DNA from: Acidobacteriota bacterium | GTDB lineage: Bacteria; Acidobacteriota; Vicinamibacteria; Vicinamibacterales; SCN-69-37 | Assembly: GCA_024653875.1 (NCBI GenBank) | Contig: JANLHE010000350.1 | Location: forward strand, 1-7,756 | DNA: 7,756 nucleotides | Direction: 5' to 3' | Part shown: in pieces, positions 1 to 6,712 of the stretch | Layout of the letters: the number at the start of each line of letters is the position of its first letter | How positions within the stretch are numbered: the stretch's first letter is position 1 | Program-made: the position numbers and the translations under genes | Notes under the pieces: generated by a model | The model's database searches: none | Seen by the model: only the letters and a program-made list of their open reading frames with translations | Told to the model about the DNA's origin: nothing

Positions 1-991
1 GGCGCAGCCCGCCGAGCGTCAGGCCATCCTGCCACATGAACACAACGCCCATCACGGCCACCGGCACAAAGGACACCAGGTGCAACACGATGGCCGCAGC
101 CGCAGCCCCGTCCACCGCGGCGCCGAAGTACGTCGTGACCGCGAATTGATACATCAAGTGAAATCCGCCGAAGCCCCCGGGCGTGGGAACGGCTACTCCC
201 ACTACCAAGTACATCACGATTAGGAACGTCCCGGTGAAGGGAACCGAGAGGCCGAACGCCCTCGACACCAGCCAAATACCCAGGCAAATCGAGATCCAGA
301 GGCTCAGTGACCACGCCAGCGACTGGAGCAGGAGGCGGGGCTCGCGCATCACGGCCAGGCCTTCGGCGAACTTGCGCGCGAAGGCGCCGATGGCCACGGC
401 CGCACGTGTGGGCAGCCAGCGGCTGAACCAATCGACCCACAAGCCCACCTTCTCCGGGTGACCAGCGAAGACGAACATCGCAATCAGTCCCACAACCGCC
501 GCGCCGGCGGCAGCCAAGCCCGCCAGCCGGGTCTCCGATCCCACGTCCACGCCCAGAAACGGCAACGCGGCCGCAAACAGGAGGAGCACGGCGGTCAGGT
601 CCAACGCCCGCTCAAGAATAACCGTGGCAAACGTCGCCGACACGCTGAGCCGTTCCTGTCGCGCCAGCAGGTAGGGCCGTAGTACCTCCCCGACACGCGC
701 GGGCAGCAGGAACGTGGCCGTAAACCCGATGACCGTCGTGCGAAAGGCCGGGCCAAACCGAACCGCGCCGAGCGGACTGAGCAGCACCTGCCAGCGCCAC
801 GCGCGGATGAAGTAGGTCTGGAGCGTGGTGAGCACGGCCACCGCCAACAGGCCGAGGTGCGCGGAGGCAAACGCCCGCCGGAGTTCCGCGCCATCCAGGT
901 TGCGAACGAACAACCACAACAGGAACACCGTCAATCCAGTCACCAGAAGACCGGACCAAGGAACGTGGAATGTGCGAGGGGAACTGGACAT
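1..991 (-). CDS. Lysylphosphatidylglycerol synthase TM-region / flippase-like membrane protein (partial)
   Basis: The reverse strand is open from an ATG at 991-989 to the left edge, giving 330 residues with no stop, so the C-terminus is missing. The protein is strongly hydrophobic, with about seven or more membrane segments (roughly residues 13-29, 45-60, 84-98, 130-147, 158-176, 222-242, 253-268 and 298-319). Two family hallmarks are visible. One is LLPARVGEVLRPYLL near residues 95-109, and the other is PTPGGFGGF at 269-277. Both are typical of the LPG_synthase_TM (UPF0104/AglD-like) family. Members are integral membrane proteins tied to lipid modification or lipid/glycan translocation. No soluble aminoacyl-transfer domain is visible, so MprF-type lysyl transfer cannot be claimed. 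The start has no clear Shine-Dalgarno. An in-frame GTG seven codons upstream is possible. It is transcribed divergently from the gene at 1062. The family call is firm and the substrate is unknown. Confidence 0.88.
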   Translation of the reverse strand, partial: MSSSPRTFHVPWSGLLVTGLTVFLLWLFVRNLDGAELRRAFASAHLGLLAVAVLTTLQTYFIRAWRWQVLLSPLGAVRFGPAFRTTVIGFTATFLLPARVGEVLRPYLLARQERLSVSATFATVILERALDLTAVLLLFAAALPFLGVDVGSETRLAGLAAAGAAVVGLIAMFVFAGHPEKVGLWVDWFSRWLPTRAAVAIGAFARKFAEGLAVMREPRLLLQSLAWSLSLWISICLGIWLVSRAFGLSVPFTGTFLIVMYLVVGVAVPTPGGFGGFHLMYQFAVTTYFGAAVDGAAAAAIVLHLVSFVPVAVMGVVFMWQDGLTLGGLR

Positions 992-1061
992 GGCGTGGTG
1001 CAGCGCGCGCACGCCGCGCAGTGTGTGCCCCTGTTTCTACTATAAGATTGGCGGCAAGTCT
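992..1061. promoter_or_regulatory. Divergent intergenic region with probable promoters
   Basis: These 70 bp separate two divergent genes, so promoters in both directions are expected here. The only suggestive element is an AT-rich patch, CTACTATAAGATT, at 1038-1050. It could supply a -10 (TATAAG at 1041-1046) for the rightward gene. I see no convincing -35 at the right distance and no good leftward promoter. Assignment rests mainly on gene arrangement. Confidence 0.3.
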
Positions 1062-2159
1062 ATGGGAAAGCGCGAGTTACTCATCATCGTGGCATTCGTG
1101 GCCGTGGGCGCGATCGCCTATCAACTCACCGCGCCGCCCGCCACCGGGACCACTTCGTGGTCGCTGGGTGACTTCTTTAAGACTGCTCGCAGGGAGATGC
1201 GTGGCAACCCCGGCCGCGGCACGTTCGTGCACAAGGCGACCATCGACGCGCCGCCGGCGCTCCGCGAAGTGCGGCTGATCCTCCTGCAGGGCACGGTGCA
1301 GATCGTCGGGGAGGCGCGCGACACCATCGAGTATGAGTTCACGGTGAACTCGACCGGACCGGATGATGCCGGCGCGGTCGAGTTGGCCAAACAGACGGTC
1401 ATCGAGCCCGACAACCTGGGCGACGCGCTGATCCTGCGCGCGCGGTATCCGGAGCCCGCCTCCCAGACCGCGGTCATGGTCATGCGTGTGCCGGCGCGGA
1501 TGGTGGTGCGCGTGGAATCCAGCCGGGGCTTCACCATCGCGAACGTGGCGGCCGTCCAGGCGGAGGGCAATCGAGGCGACGTGACCCTGACCGGCATCGC
1601 CGGCGCCATCACGGGCGCCCATCAGGACGGCGATTTCAAGGTGACCGGCGCCACATCCGTCAAACTCAGGCTGCTGCGGTCGCAGAACACCTTCACCAAG
1701 ATCAGCGACGGCGTGGTGCTGGACGTACGCGACGGCGACACGACGGTCTCGGATTCGGCCGGCGCGCTGGAAGTGGATGAAACGCGCGACGAGGTCACCA
1801 TTACCGGACACCGCGGCACAATCACCGTGCGCGGGACGGACGGACGGGTCACCATTCAACAGCCCACCGCGGAGACCCGGGTGGACACCCGCCGCGCCGA
1901 AGTTGAATTGCAGATGGACCGCGGGGTGACCGCCACCATCCTGACCACCGACGAACCCTTGCGCCTGCTGATGACCGGTACCCCATCCCTCGTGCTCGAC
2001 GCCAGCGCGACGGACGCCGCGATTCAGGCCGCCGACTTCAACCTCACACCGGTGTCCACGGAGTCACATGCGCGGTTGACGCACACATTCGGCAGTGGCG
2101 GCGCGCGCGTCACGCTCCGCAACACGCGCGGCGACATCATCCTCAGAAAGAGTCAGTAA
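1062..2159 (+). CDS. Membrane-anchored DUF4097-type beta-repeat protein
   Basis: This encodes 365 residues. The ATG at 1062 is chosen because a hydrophobic segment (residues 5-20) preceded by KR follows at once, as in a signal anchor. The frame stays open back to 825, but that extension would bury the segment and overlap the divergent gene. After a linker, the rest (about 55-363) is beta-rich. It contains repeated short strands with a G-D-V/T-x-V/I-x-G pattern, such as RGDVTLTG at 171-178, DGDFKVTG at 189-196, RDGDTTVS at 223-230, RDEVTITG at 242-249 and DGRVTIQQ at 260-267. The C-terminus is GARVTLRNTRGDIILRK. This layout matches the DUF4097 / putative adhesin group, predicted to form a right-handed beta-helix outside the cytoplasm. 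There are no recognisable catalytic residues. The role is unknown, and an envelope structural or sensing function is only a guess. No clear Shine-Dalgarno precedes the start. Confidence 0.75.
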   Translation: MGKRELLIIVAFVAVGAIAYQLTAPPATGTTSWSLGDFFKTARREMRGNPGRGTFVHKATIDAPPALREVRLILLQGTVQIVGEARDTIEYEFTVNSTGPDDAGAVELAKQTVIEPDNLGDALILRARYPEPASQTAVMVMRVPARMVVRVESSRGFTIANVAAVQAEGNRGDVTLTGIAGAITGAHQDGDFKVTGATSVKLRLLRSQNTFTKISDGVVLDVRDGDTTVSDSAGALEVDETRDEVTITGHRGTITVRGTDGRVTIQQPTAETRVDTRRAEVELQMDRGVTATILTTDEPLRLLMTGTPSLVLDASATDAAIQAADFNLTPVSTESHARLTHTFGSGGARVTLRNTRGDIILRKSQ

Positions 2160-2187
2160 AAAAGTCTCTCGACGGCGCACGTTACGC

Positions 2188-2216
2188 TTGACGCGCCGCA
2201 TGCGGCGTTCTACGCT
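2188..2216 (+). promoter_or_regulatory. Candidate purC promoter
   Basis: TTGACG (2188-2193) and TACGCT (2211-2216) are separated by exactly 17 bp. The -35 matches consensus at 5 of 6 positions and the -10 at only 3 of 6. Transcription would start near 2223, about 15 nt before the purC ATG. The spacing and position are good, but the weak -10 keeps this tentative. Confidence 0.45.
2194..2207. repeat. 14-bp perfect palindrome in the purC promoter spacer
   Basis: CGCCGCATGCGGCG is a perfect dyad lying between the candidate -35 and -10 of purC. A short direct repeat, TACGCTT, flanks it at 2183-2189 and 2211-2217. The position suits an operator for a dimeric regulator. No T-run follows it, so it is not an intrinsic terminator for the upstream gene. 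The regulator is unknown. Confidence 0.55.
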
Positions 2217-2237
2217 TCACTTTCCTGTAACGCCGGC

Positions 2238-3137
2238 ATGACAACACCAGTGGTTCTTGAAACGCGGCTCCCCGGCCTCACCCTCGCGCGTCGCGGCAAG
2301 GTCCGCGACGTCTATGACCTCGGCGACACGCTCCTCATCGTCGCCACCGATCGCATTTCCGCGTTTGACTACGTGCTTGGATCGGGCATTCCCGACAAGG
2401 GCAAAGTCCTCACGCAGTTGTCGGCGTTCTGGTTTGCCCGCCTCGCCCCGCTGACCCTGCATCACCTGCTGTCGATCAACGTGGACGAGTTTCCGGCCGA
2501 AACGCGCCCGCACCGCGACGTGCTGCGCGGCCGCTCCATGTGGGTCCGCAAAACCAATCCCCTGCCGGTGGAATGCGTGGCGCGCGGGTATCTGTCCGGG
2601 TCGGGCCTGAAGGACTACCAGAAGACCGGCGCCGTGTGCGGCATCCCGCTGCCGGGGGGCCTGCGCGATTCAGACCGCCTGCCCGCACCGATCTTCACGC
2701 CGGCGACCAAGGCGGACTCCGGCCACGACGAGAACATCAGCGAGGCCGAGGCGGGCAAGATCCTCGGCGACGCGCGCGTAGCCCAGCTCAAGGCCCTCAC
2801 GCTGGAGATTTACCGCCAGGGCGTGGCGCACGCGGCCACCTGCGGCATCATCATCGCCGACACGAAGTTCGAGTTTGGCCTCGCCGGAAGCGAACTGATC
2901 CTGATCGACGAGGTGCTGACGCCGGACTCCTCGCGCTTCTGGCCGAAGGCCCTCTACGAACCCGGCCACAGCCAGCCGAGCTTCGACAAGCAGTTCGTGC
3001 GCGACTACCTGGAACAGATTGGCTGGAACAAGCAGCCCCCCGTGCCGTCGCTGCCCGACGAGGTGGTGATGAAGACGCGGGAGAAGTACATCGAGGCGTA
3101 CCGGGTCCTGACCGGACGGGATCTGGGCCTCGCATGA
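2238..3137 (+). CDS. purC: Phosphoribosylaminoimidazole-succinocarboxamide (SAICAR) synthase
   Basis: This cytoplasmic purine-biosynthesis enzyme joins CAIR and aspartate using ATP to make SAICAR. The 299-residue product is full length for the longer, yeast ADE1-like form (about 300 residues) rather than the roughly 237-residue E. coli form. Visible motifs in order are: the nucleotide-binding start RGKVRDVYDLGD (19-30), VATDRISAFD (35-44), IPDKGKVLTQLS (51-62), the first signature PVECVARGYLSGS (110-122), IFTPATKADSGHDENIS (152-168), the second signature IIADTKFEFG (205-214), and LIDEVLTPDSSRFW (222-235). The C-terminus has KYIEAYRVLTG (283-293). The ATG at 2238 fits the family N-terminus, although no strong Shine-Dalgarno precedes it and the predicted leader is short. 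The stop overlaps the start of a small HTH gene by 4 bp. No other purine genes are in the window. Identification is firm. Confidence 0.97.
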   Translation: MTTPVVLETRLPGLTLARRGKVRDVYDLGDTLLIVATDRISAFDYVLGSGIPDKGKVLTQLSAFWFARLAPLTLHHLLSINVDEFPAETRPHRDVLRGRSMWVRKTNPLPVECVARGYLSGSGLKDYQKTGAVCGIPLPGGLRDSDRLPAPIFTPATKADSGHDENISEAEAGKILGDARVAQLKALTLEIYRQGVAHAATCGIIIADTKFEFGLAGSELILIDEVLTPDSSRFWPKALYEPGHSQPSFDKQFVRDYLEQIGWNKQPPVPSLPDEVVMKTREKYIEAYRVLTGRDLGLA

Positions 3138-3343
3138 TTCGTGACGACCTCGACACGCTCGTGCAGCACCTGCTGGATCGCGGCATCCTCTTCGAGGACG
3201 CCCAGCGCGAGTTCGAGCGGATGTTCATCACCCGCGCGCTGGTGAAGACCAACTACAACGTGTGCAAGGCAGCCAAGATCACCGGCCTGCACCGCAACAC
3301 GCTCAGCCGCAAGATGGCCGCCTACCGCATCAAGCGCGCCTGA
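3134..3343 (+). CDS. Small Fis-type helix-turn-helix DNA-binding protein
   Basis: This encodes 69 residues starting at the ATG at 3134, which overlaps the purC stop as ATGA, so translation is probably coupled to purC. The same frame is open far upstream inside purC, but that part is a shadow of purC. Residues 1-40 are mostly helical and charged. Residues 41-66 (YNVCKAAKITGLHRNTLSRK then MAAYRI) match the C-terminal HTH of Fis and of NtrC-class activators, which have the pattern N-x3-AA-x3-G-(I/L)-x-R-x-TL-x-(R/K)-K. There is no AAA+ or receiver domain, and the protein is shorter than E. coli Fis (98 residues). It is a probable nucleoid-associated or regulatory DNA-binding protein. Its targets are unknown, and a role in purine regulation is suggested only by position. 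Confidence 0.82.
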   Translation: MIRDDLDTLVQHLLDRGILFEDAQREFERMFITRALVKTNYNVCKAAKITGLHRNTLSRKMAAYRIKRA

Positions 3344-3366
3344 CCGGGCGCAGACCAAACTAGACT
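3340..3366 (+). promoter_or_regulatory. Weak candidate promoter for the secreted-protein gene
   Basis: TAGACT at 3361-3366 is identical to the -10 of the groES promoter and lies about 50 bp before the next start codon. The nearest -35-like hexamer, CTGACC (3340-3345), is only 15 bp upstream, so the pairing is suboptimal. This is a guess based on position and the shared -10. Confidence 0.25.
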
Positions 3367-3416
3367 GGACTGCGTCAGAACCGGACGTCAGCGCCGCCCG
3401 CCCACGGAGGAACTAC

Positions 3417-4349
3417 ATGGTGACCGCCCTCGCGCGTCGTCGTACCTGGATGGCTGGACTCCCGTTCCTCAGTGTGGCCGTCGCGATTCCGGTGCTGCTG
3501 GCGGCCGCGCCGGCGATGCAGATGCCGCACCTGCCGGACCTGTTACGCCTGGCGGCTGACTACCATGCGGACTACGTCACCCGCGTCTCGGGCGCCTCGC
3601 TGGACGAGCAATACCAACTCATCGACGTGACGGGTGGGAGGATGCAGGCCGTCACGCGCATCAGCTCCGATGTCGTCTTCGTGAATCTCAACGGCGGGGT
3701 CACCGCCCTGCGGGACGCCTACGCGGTTGACACCAAGCCGCTCCGCCCGCGCGCCGCCCGCATCACCACGTTGCTGGCCGCGCCGGCCACGCCCAGCGTC
3801 AAGGACTGGGAGACCGTGATCCGGTTCCCGGCGGAGAGCTCGGTGTACTTTGCCCTCGACATCATCCTCAAGGTGAACGAGCCGACCACCGCGCTCCGGT
3901 TCATCGCCGCCTCGGCGCAACCCAGCCTCAAGTACAAGCTTCAGGGCCAGAAGAAGATCAACGGAATCCAGACCGTCGGGTTGAACTTCGACGAGCCGGC
4001 GGCGCAGGACAAGAAGTACCTGCTGGGCACCCGCAGCAATGCCCGCGCCTCCGGGCGCCTCTGGATCGATCCCGCCACGGGCGCGGTCCACCGGACCGAG
4101 TTGTGGGTGGACTCGAAGGGCGAATCCGCGAACATCACGGTCAAATACGCGCCGCACCCCGCGCTGGGCCTCTTGCTGCCCTCCGAGACCAACGAGCAGT
4201 ACGACGAACGCGAGGCCGCGTCCGGCCCGAGGGACGACAGCCGCGGCGTCCCGTCCGGAAGCGCCGGCTCCCGGATCTCCTTCCAGGCCCAGGCAAGGTA
4301 CTCCAAACCCGCCCACGCCCCCATCGACCTGCGGAACCTCAAGAAATAG
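3417..4349 (+). CDS. Secreted protein of unknown function (Acidobacteriota-type family)
   Basis: This encodes 310 residues. The ATG at 3417 follows a clear GGAGG at 3406-3410, 6 nt away. The N-terminus is a signal peptide: RRR at 7-9, a hydrophobic core at about 14-31, and likely cleavage after AAAPA near residues 29-33. No lipobox cysteine is visible, so the product is probably periplasmic or exported. The mature part has no catalytic motif that I recognise. Recognisable blocks are LRDAYAVDTKPLRPR (98-112) and GRLWIDPATGAVHRTELWV (213-231), followed by beta-strand-like stretches. These blocks resemble an uncharacterised secreted family I recall from Acidobacteriota, often with the wording V-R-D-V-F-E-V-D-G and W-I-D-P-x-T-G-x-V. 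The residue pattern could suit a beta-sheet lipid- or ligand-binding fold, but that is speculative. It stands alone between the Fis-like gene and groES. Confidence 0.7.
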   Translation: MVTALARRRTWMAGLPFLSVAVAIPVLLAAAPAMQMPHLPDLLRLAADYHADYVTRVSGASLDEQYQLIDVTGGRMQAVTRISSDVVFVNLNGGVTALRDAYAVDTKPLRPRAARITTLLAAPATPSVKDWETVIRFPAESSVYFALDIILKVNEPTTALRFIAASAQPSLKYKLQGQKKINGIQTVGLNFDEPAAQDKKYLLGTRSNARASGRLWIDPATGAVHRTELWVDSKGESANITVKYAPHPALGLLLPSETNEQYDEREAASGPRDDSRGVPSGSAGSRISFQAQARYSKPAHAPIDLRNLKK

Positions 4350-4369
4350 TCCGCGCGAAGCGCGCACCG

Positions 4370-4401
4370 AGGACCCCAGGACCCCAGGACCCCAGGACCT
4401 C
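4370..4401. repeat. Tandem repeat, four 8-bp units
   Basis: Three perfect copies of AGGACCCC (4370-4377, 4378-4385, 4386-4393) are followed by AGGACCTC (4394-4401). The array ends 15 bp before the groES -35. It is non-coding, and its unit length makes slippage variation plausible. Confidence 0.9.
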
Positions 4402-4416
4402 CCCCGCGCCCTGCGC

Positions 4417-4445
4417 TTGACCCACTGGCGCGTCCCCTGTAGACT
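4417..4445 (+). promoter_or_regulatory. groESL promoter
   Basis: TTGACC (4417-4422) and TAGACT (4440-4445) are separated by 17 bp, giving a good housekeeping-sigma promoter with a 5/6 -35 match and a 4/6 -10 match. The last base of the -10 is the first base of the CIRCE operator, so the predicted start (near 4452) lies within the operator. This is the standard arrangement for HrcA repression. Confidence 0.8.
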
Positions 4446-4471
4446 TAGCAGTCGAACGCAGGGAGTGCTAA
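4445..4471. promoter_or_regulatory. CIRCE operator (HrcA binding site)
   Basis: TTAGCAGTC, a 9-bp spacer, then GAGTGCTAA. The right arm is the exact CIRCE consensus. The left arm differs at one base (G for C at 4451). CIRCE is the binding site of the heat-shock repressor HrcA, whose activity depends on GroEL, so the operon is expected to be induced when GroEL is titrated by unfolded protein. hrcA itself is not in the window. Confidence 0.95.
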
Positions 4472-4490
4472 CAGTCAGTACAGCTGACTG
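4472..4490 (+). promoter_or_regulatory. Hairpin in the groES leader
   Basis: CAGTCAG (4472-4478) and CTGACTG (4484-4490) form a perfect 7-bp stem with a 5-nt loop, starting one base after CIRCE. No T-run follows, so it is not a terminator. It would sit near the 5' end of the transcript, where it could stabilise the mRNA. It ends 27 nt before the Shine-Dalgarno AAAGGA (4518-4523). Confidence 0.55.
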
Positions 4491-4528
4491 CCAGACACGC
4501 CCGCACTTTTGTCTACGAAAGGACACCC

Positions 4529-4837
4529 ATGAACGTCAGACCCCTACACGATCGCGTCATCCTCCAGCGCCTCGAGGAAGATGAGCAGCGCATCGGCGGC
4601 ATCATCATCCCGGACAGCGCCAAGGAAAAGCCCCAGCACGGCAAGGTCATCGCCGTCGGCAAAGGCAAGCTCGAAAAGGACGGCAAGGTCACGCCGCTGG
4701 ACGTCAAGGCCGGCGACACCGTGCTGTTCGGCAAGTACGCCGGGCAGGAAATCAAGGTGGACGGTCAGGAATACCTCATCATGCGCGAGGAAGAAATCCT
4801 CGGCGTGATCGAAGGTAAAGACGGTAAGAAGAAGTAA
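4529..4837 (+). CDS. groES: Co-chaperonin GroES (Hsp10)
   Basis: This encodes 102 residues, close to the usual 95-100, with AAAGGA 5 nt before the ATG. GroES forms a heptameric lid that caps the GroEL chamber in the cytoplasm during ATP-driven folding. Typical motifs are present: VRPLHDRVILQRLEE at the N-terminus (3-17), the mobile loop at about 18-33 with the GroEL-contacting IGGIIIP (22-28), GKVIAVGKGK (38-47), VKAGDTVLFGKYAG (59-72), and the C-terminal strand YLIMREEEILGVIE (82-95). The product ends in a short lysine-rich tail. groEL follows after 24 bp in the same operon. The gene is controlled by the CIRCE-bearing promoter upstream. Identification is firm. Confidence 0.98.
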   Translation: MNVRPLHDRVILQRLEEDEQRIGGIIIPDSAKEKPQHGKVIAVGKGKLEKDGKVTPLDVKAGDTVLFGKYAGQEIKVDGQEYLIMREEEILGVIEGKDGKKK

Positions 4838-4861
4838 TCGGGACGCGAGGAGAAATCATTC

Positions 4862-6493
<1,632 letters not shown>

Positions 6494-6501
6494 GAATTGA
6501 T

Positions 6502-6564
6502 TATTTGGCTATTGGTTATTTGTTATTTCAAATCATAAATAACAAATCTTCCAAATCACAAATA
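6502..6564. repeat. AT-rich nested inverted repeat after groEL
   Basis: An 11-bp perfect inverted repeat, ATTTGTTATTT (6518-6528) and AAATAACAAAT (6537-6547), surrounds an 8-nt loop. Outer pairs TTGG/CCAA (6512-6515 with 6551-6554) and TATTTG/CAAATA (6502-6507 with 6559-6564) extend the symmetry. The stretch 6494-6564 is about 23% G+C by count, in sharp contrast with the flanking genes. No ORF is present. It may be an intergenic repeat family member or a remnant of a small element. Confidence 0.8.
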
Positions 6565-6568
6565 CCGA

Positions 6569-6607
6569 GGGCCCGGTGGCGTCAGCTGCCGGGCCCTTTT
6601 GTTCTTT
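6569..6607 (+). terminator. Intrinsic terminator of the groESL operon
   Basis: GGGCCCGG (6569-6576) pairs perfectly with CCGGGCCC (6589-6596). The inner TGGC/GCTG pair continues the stem to 12 bp with two G-U wobbles around a GTCA loop. The T-rich tail TTTTGTTCTTT (6597-6607) follows directly. It lies 75 bp after the groEL stop, with the AT-rich repeat in between. Confidence 0.93.
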
Positions 6608-6654
6608 CGCCCGGGCGCGACAATTAGATCTGCCGCTTCGGGTCACGACGTCGG

Positions 6655-6667
6655 TCGAGGCCCTCGA
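6655..6667. repeat. 13-bp dyad upstream of the MNT promoter
   Basis: TCGAGG, a central C, then CCTCGA form a perfect odd-length palindrome that ends 6 bp before the -35 of the MNT/HEPN promoter. The position suits a regulator site, but a dyad this short can arise by chance in GC-rich DNA. Confidence 0.45.
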
Positions 6668-6673
6668 TCTGAC

Positions 6674-6702
6674 TTGAATAACGTATCTATTTAGGGTACA
6701 AT
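6674..6702 (+). promoter_or_regulatory. Promoter of the MNT/HEPN operon
   Basis: TTGAAT (6674-6679) and TACAAT (6697-6702) are separated by exactly 17 bp. The -10 matches consensus at 5 of 6 positions and the -35 at 4 of 6. Transcription would begin near 6709, only a few bases before the TTG start of the nucleotidyltransferase gene. Confidence 0.7.
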
Positions 6703-6709
6703 TGTTCCC
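6694..6709. promoter_or_regulatory. Candidate autoregulatory operator over the -10 box
   Basis: GGGTACAATTGTTCCC is a 16-bp near-perfect palindrome with a perfect 8-bp core (ACAATTGT), GGG/CCC outer arms and one mismatched pair. It covers the whole -10 hexamer and the predicted start site, so a bound protein would block transcription. The downstream gene begins with a winged-HTH domain, an obvious candidate for the binder, though that link is inferred. Confidence 0.55.
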
Positions 6710-6712
6710 ACA

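Noticed and set aside
183..682. Two small plus-strand frames (92 and 74 codons) near the left end
   Set aside because: Both are antisense to the membrane-protein gene, whose reverse-strand translation carries clear family motifs across the whole stretch.
825..1061. Upstream extension of the DUF4097-type gene to 825
   Set aside because: It would overlap the divergent membrane-protein gene and place the signal anchor 80 residues inside the protein.
1077..1859. 260-codon minus-strand frame opposite the DUF4097-type gene
   Set aside because: It is a low-complexity antisense shadow rich in Arg, His, Gly and Asp, with no domain and no Shine-Dalgarno. The plus-strand gene has coherent repeats.
2540..3133. 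Upstream extension of the Fis-like gene inside purC
   Set aside because: This part is the +2 frame of conserved purC and is Arg/Pro-rich without any motif. The ATG at 3134 overlapping the purC stop gives a normal small HTH protein.
4352..4364. Terminator after the secreted-protein gene
   Set aside because: CGCGC-GAA-GCGCG is only a 5-bp stem and no T-run follows. I cannot support it as an intrinsic terminator.
4370..4401. Possible CRISPR-like array
   Set aside because: The units are 8 bp and directly abutting with no spacers, so this is a simple tandem repeat.
3543..4526. 327-codon minus-strand frame covering the secreted-protein gene and groES promoter
   Set aside because: It would run antisense through the CIRCE/promoter region, and the opposite strand has a signal peptide and a strong Shine-Dalgarno.
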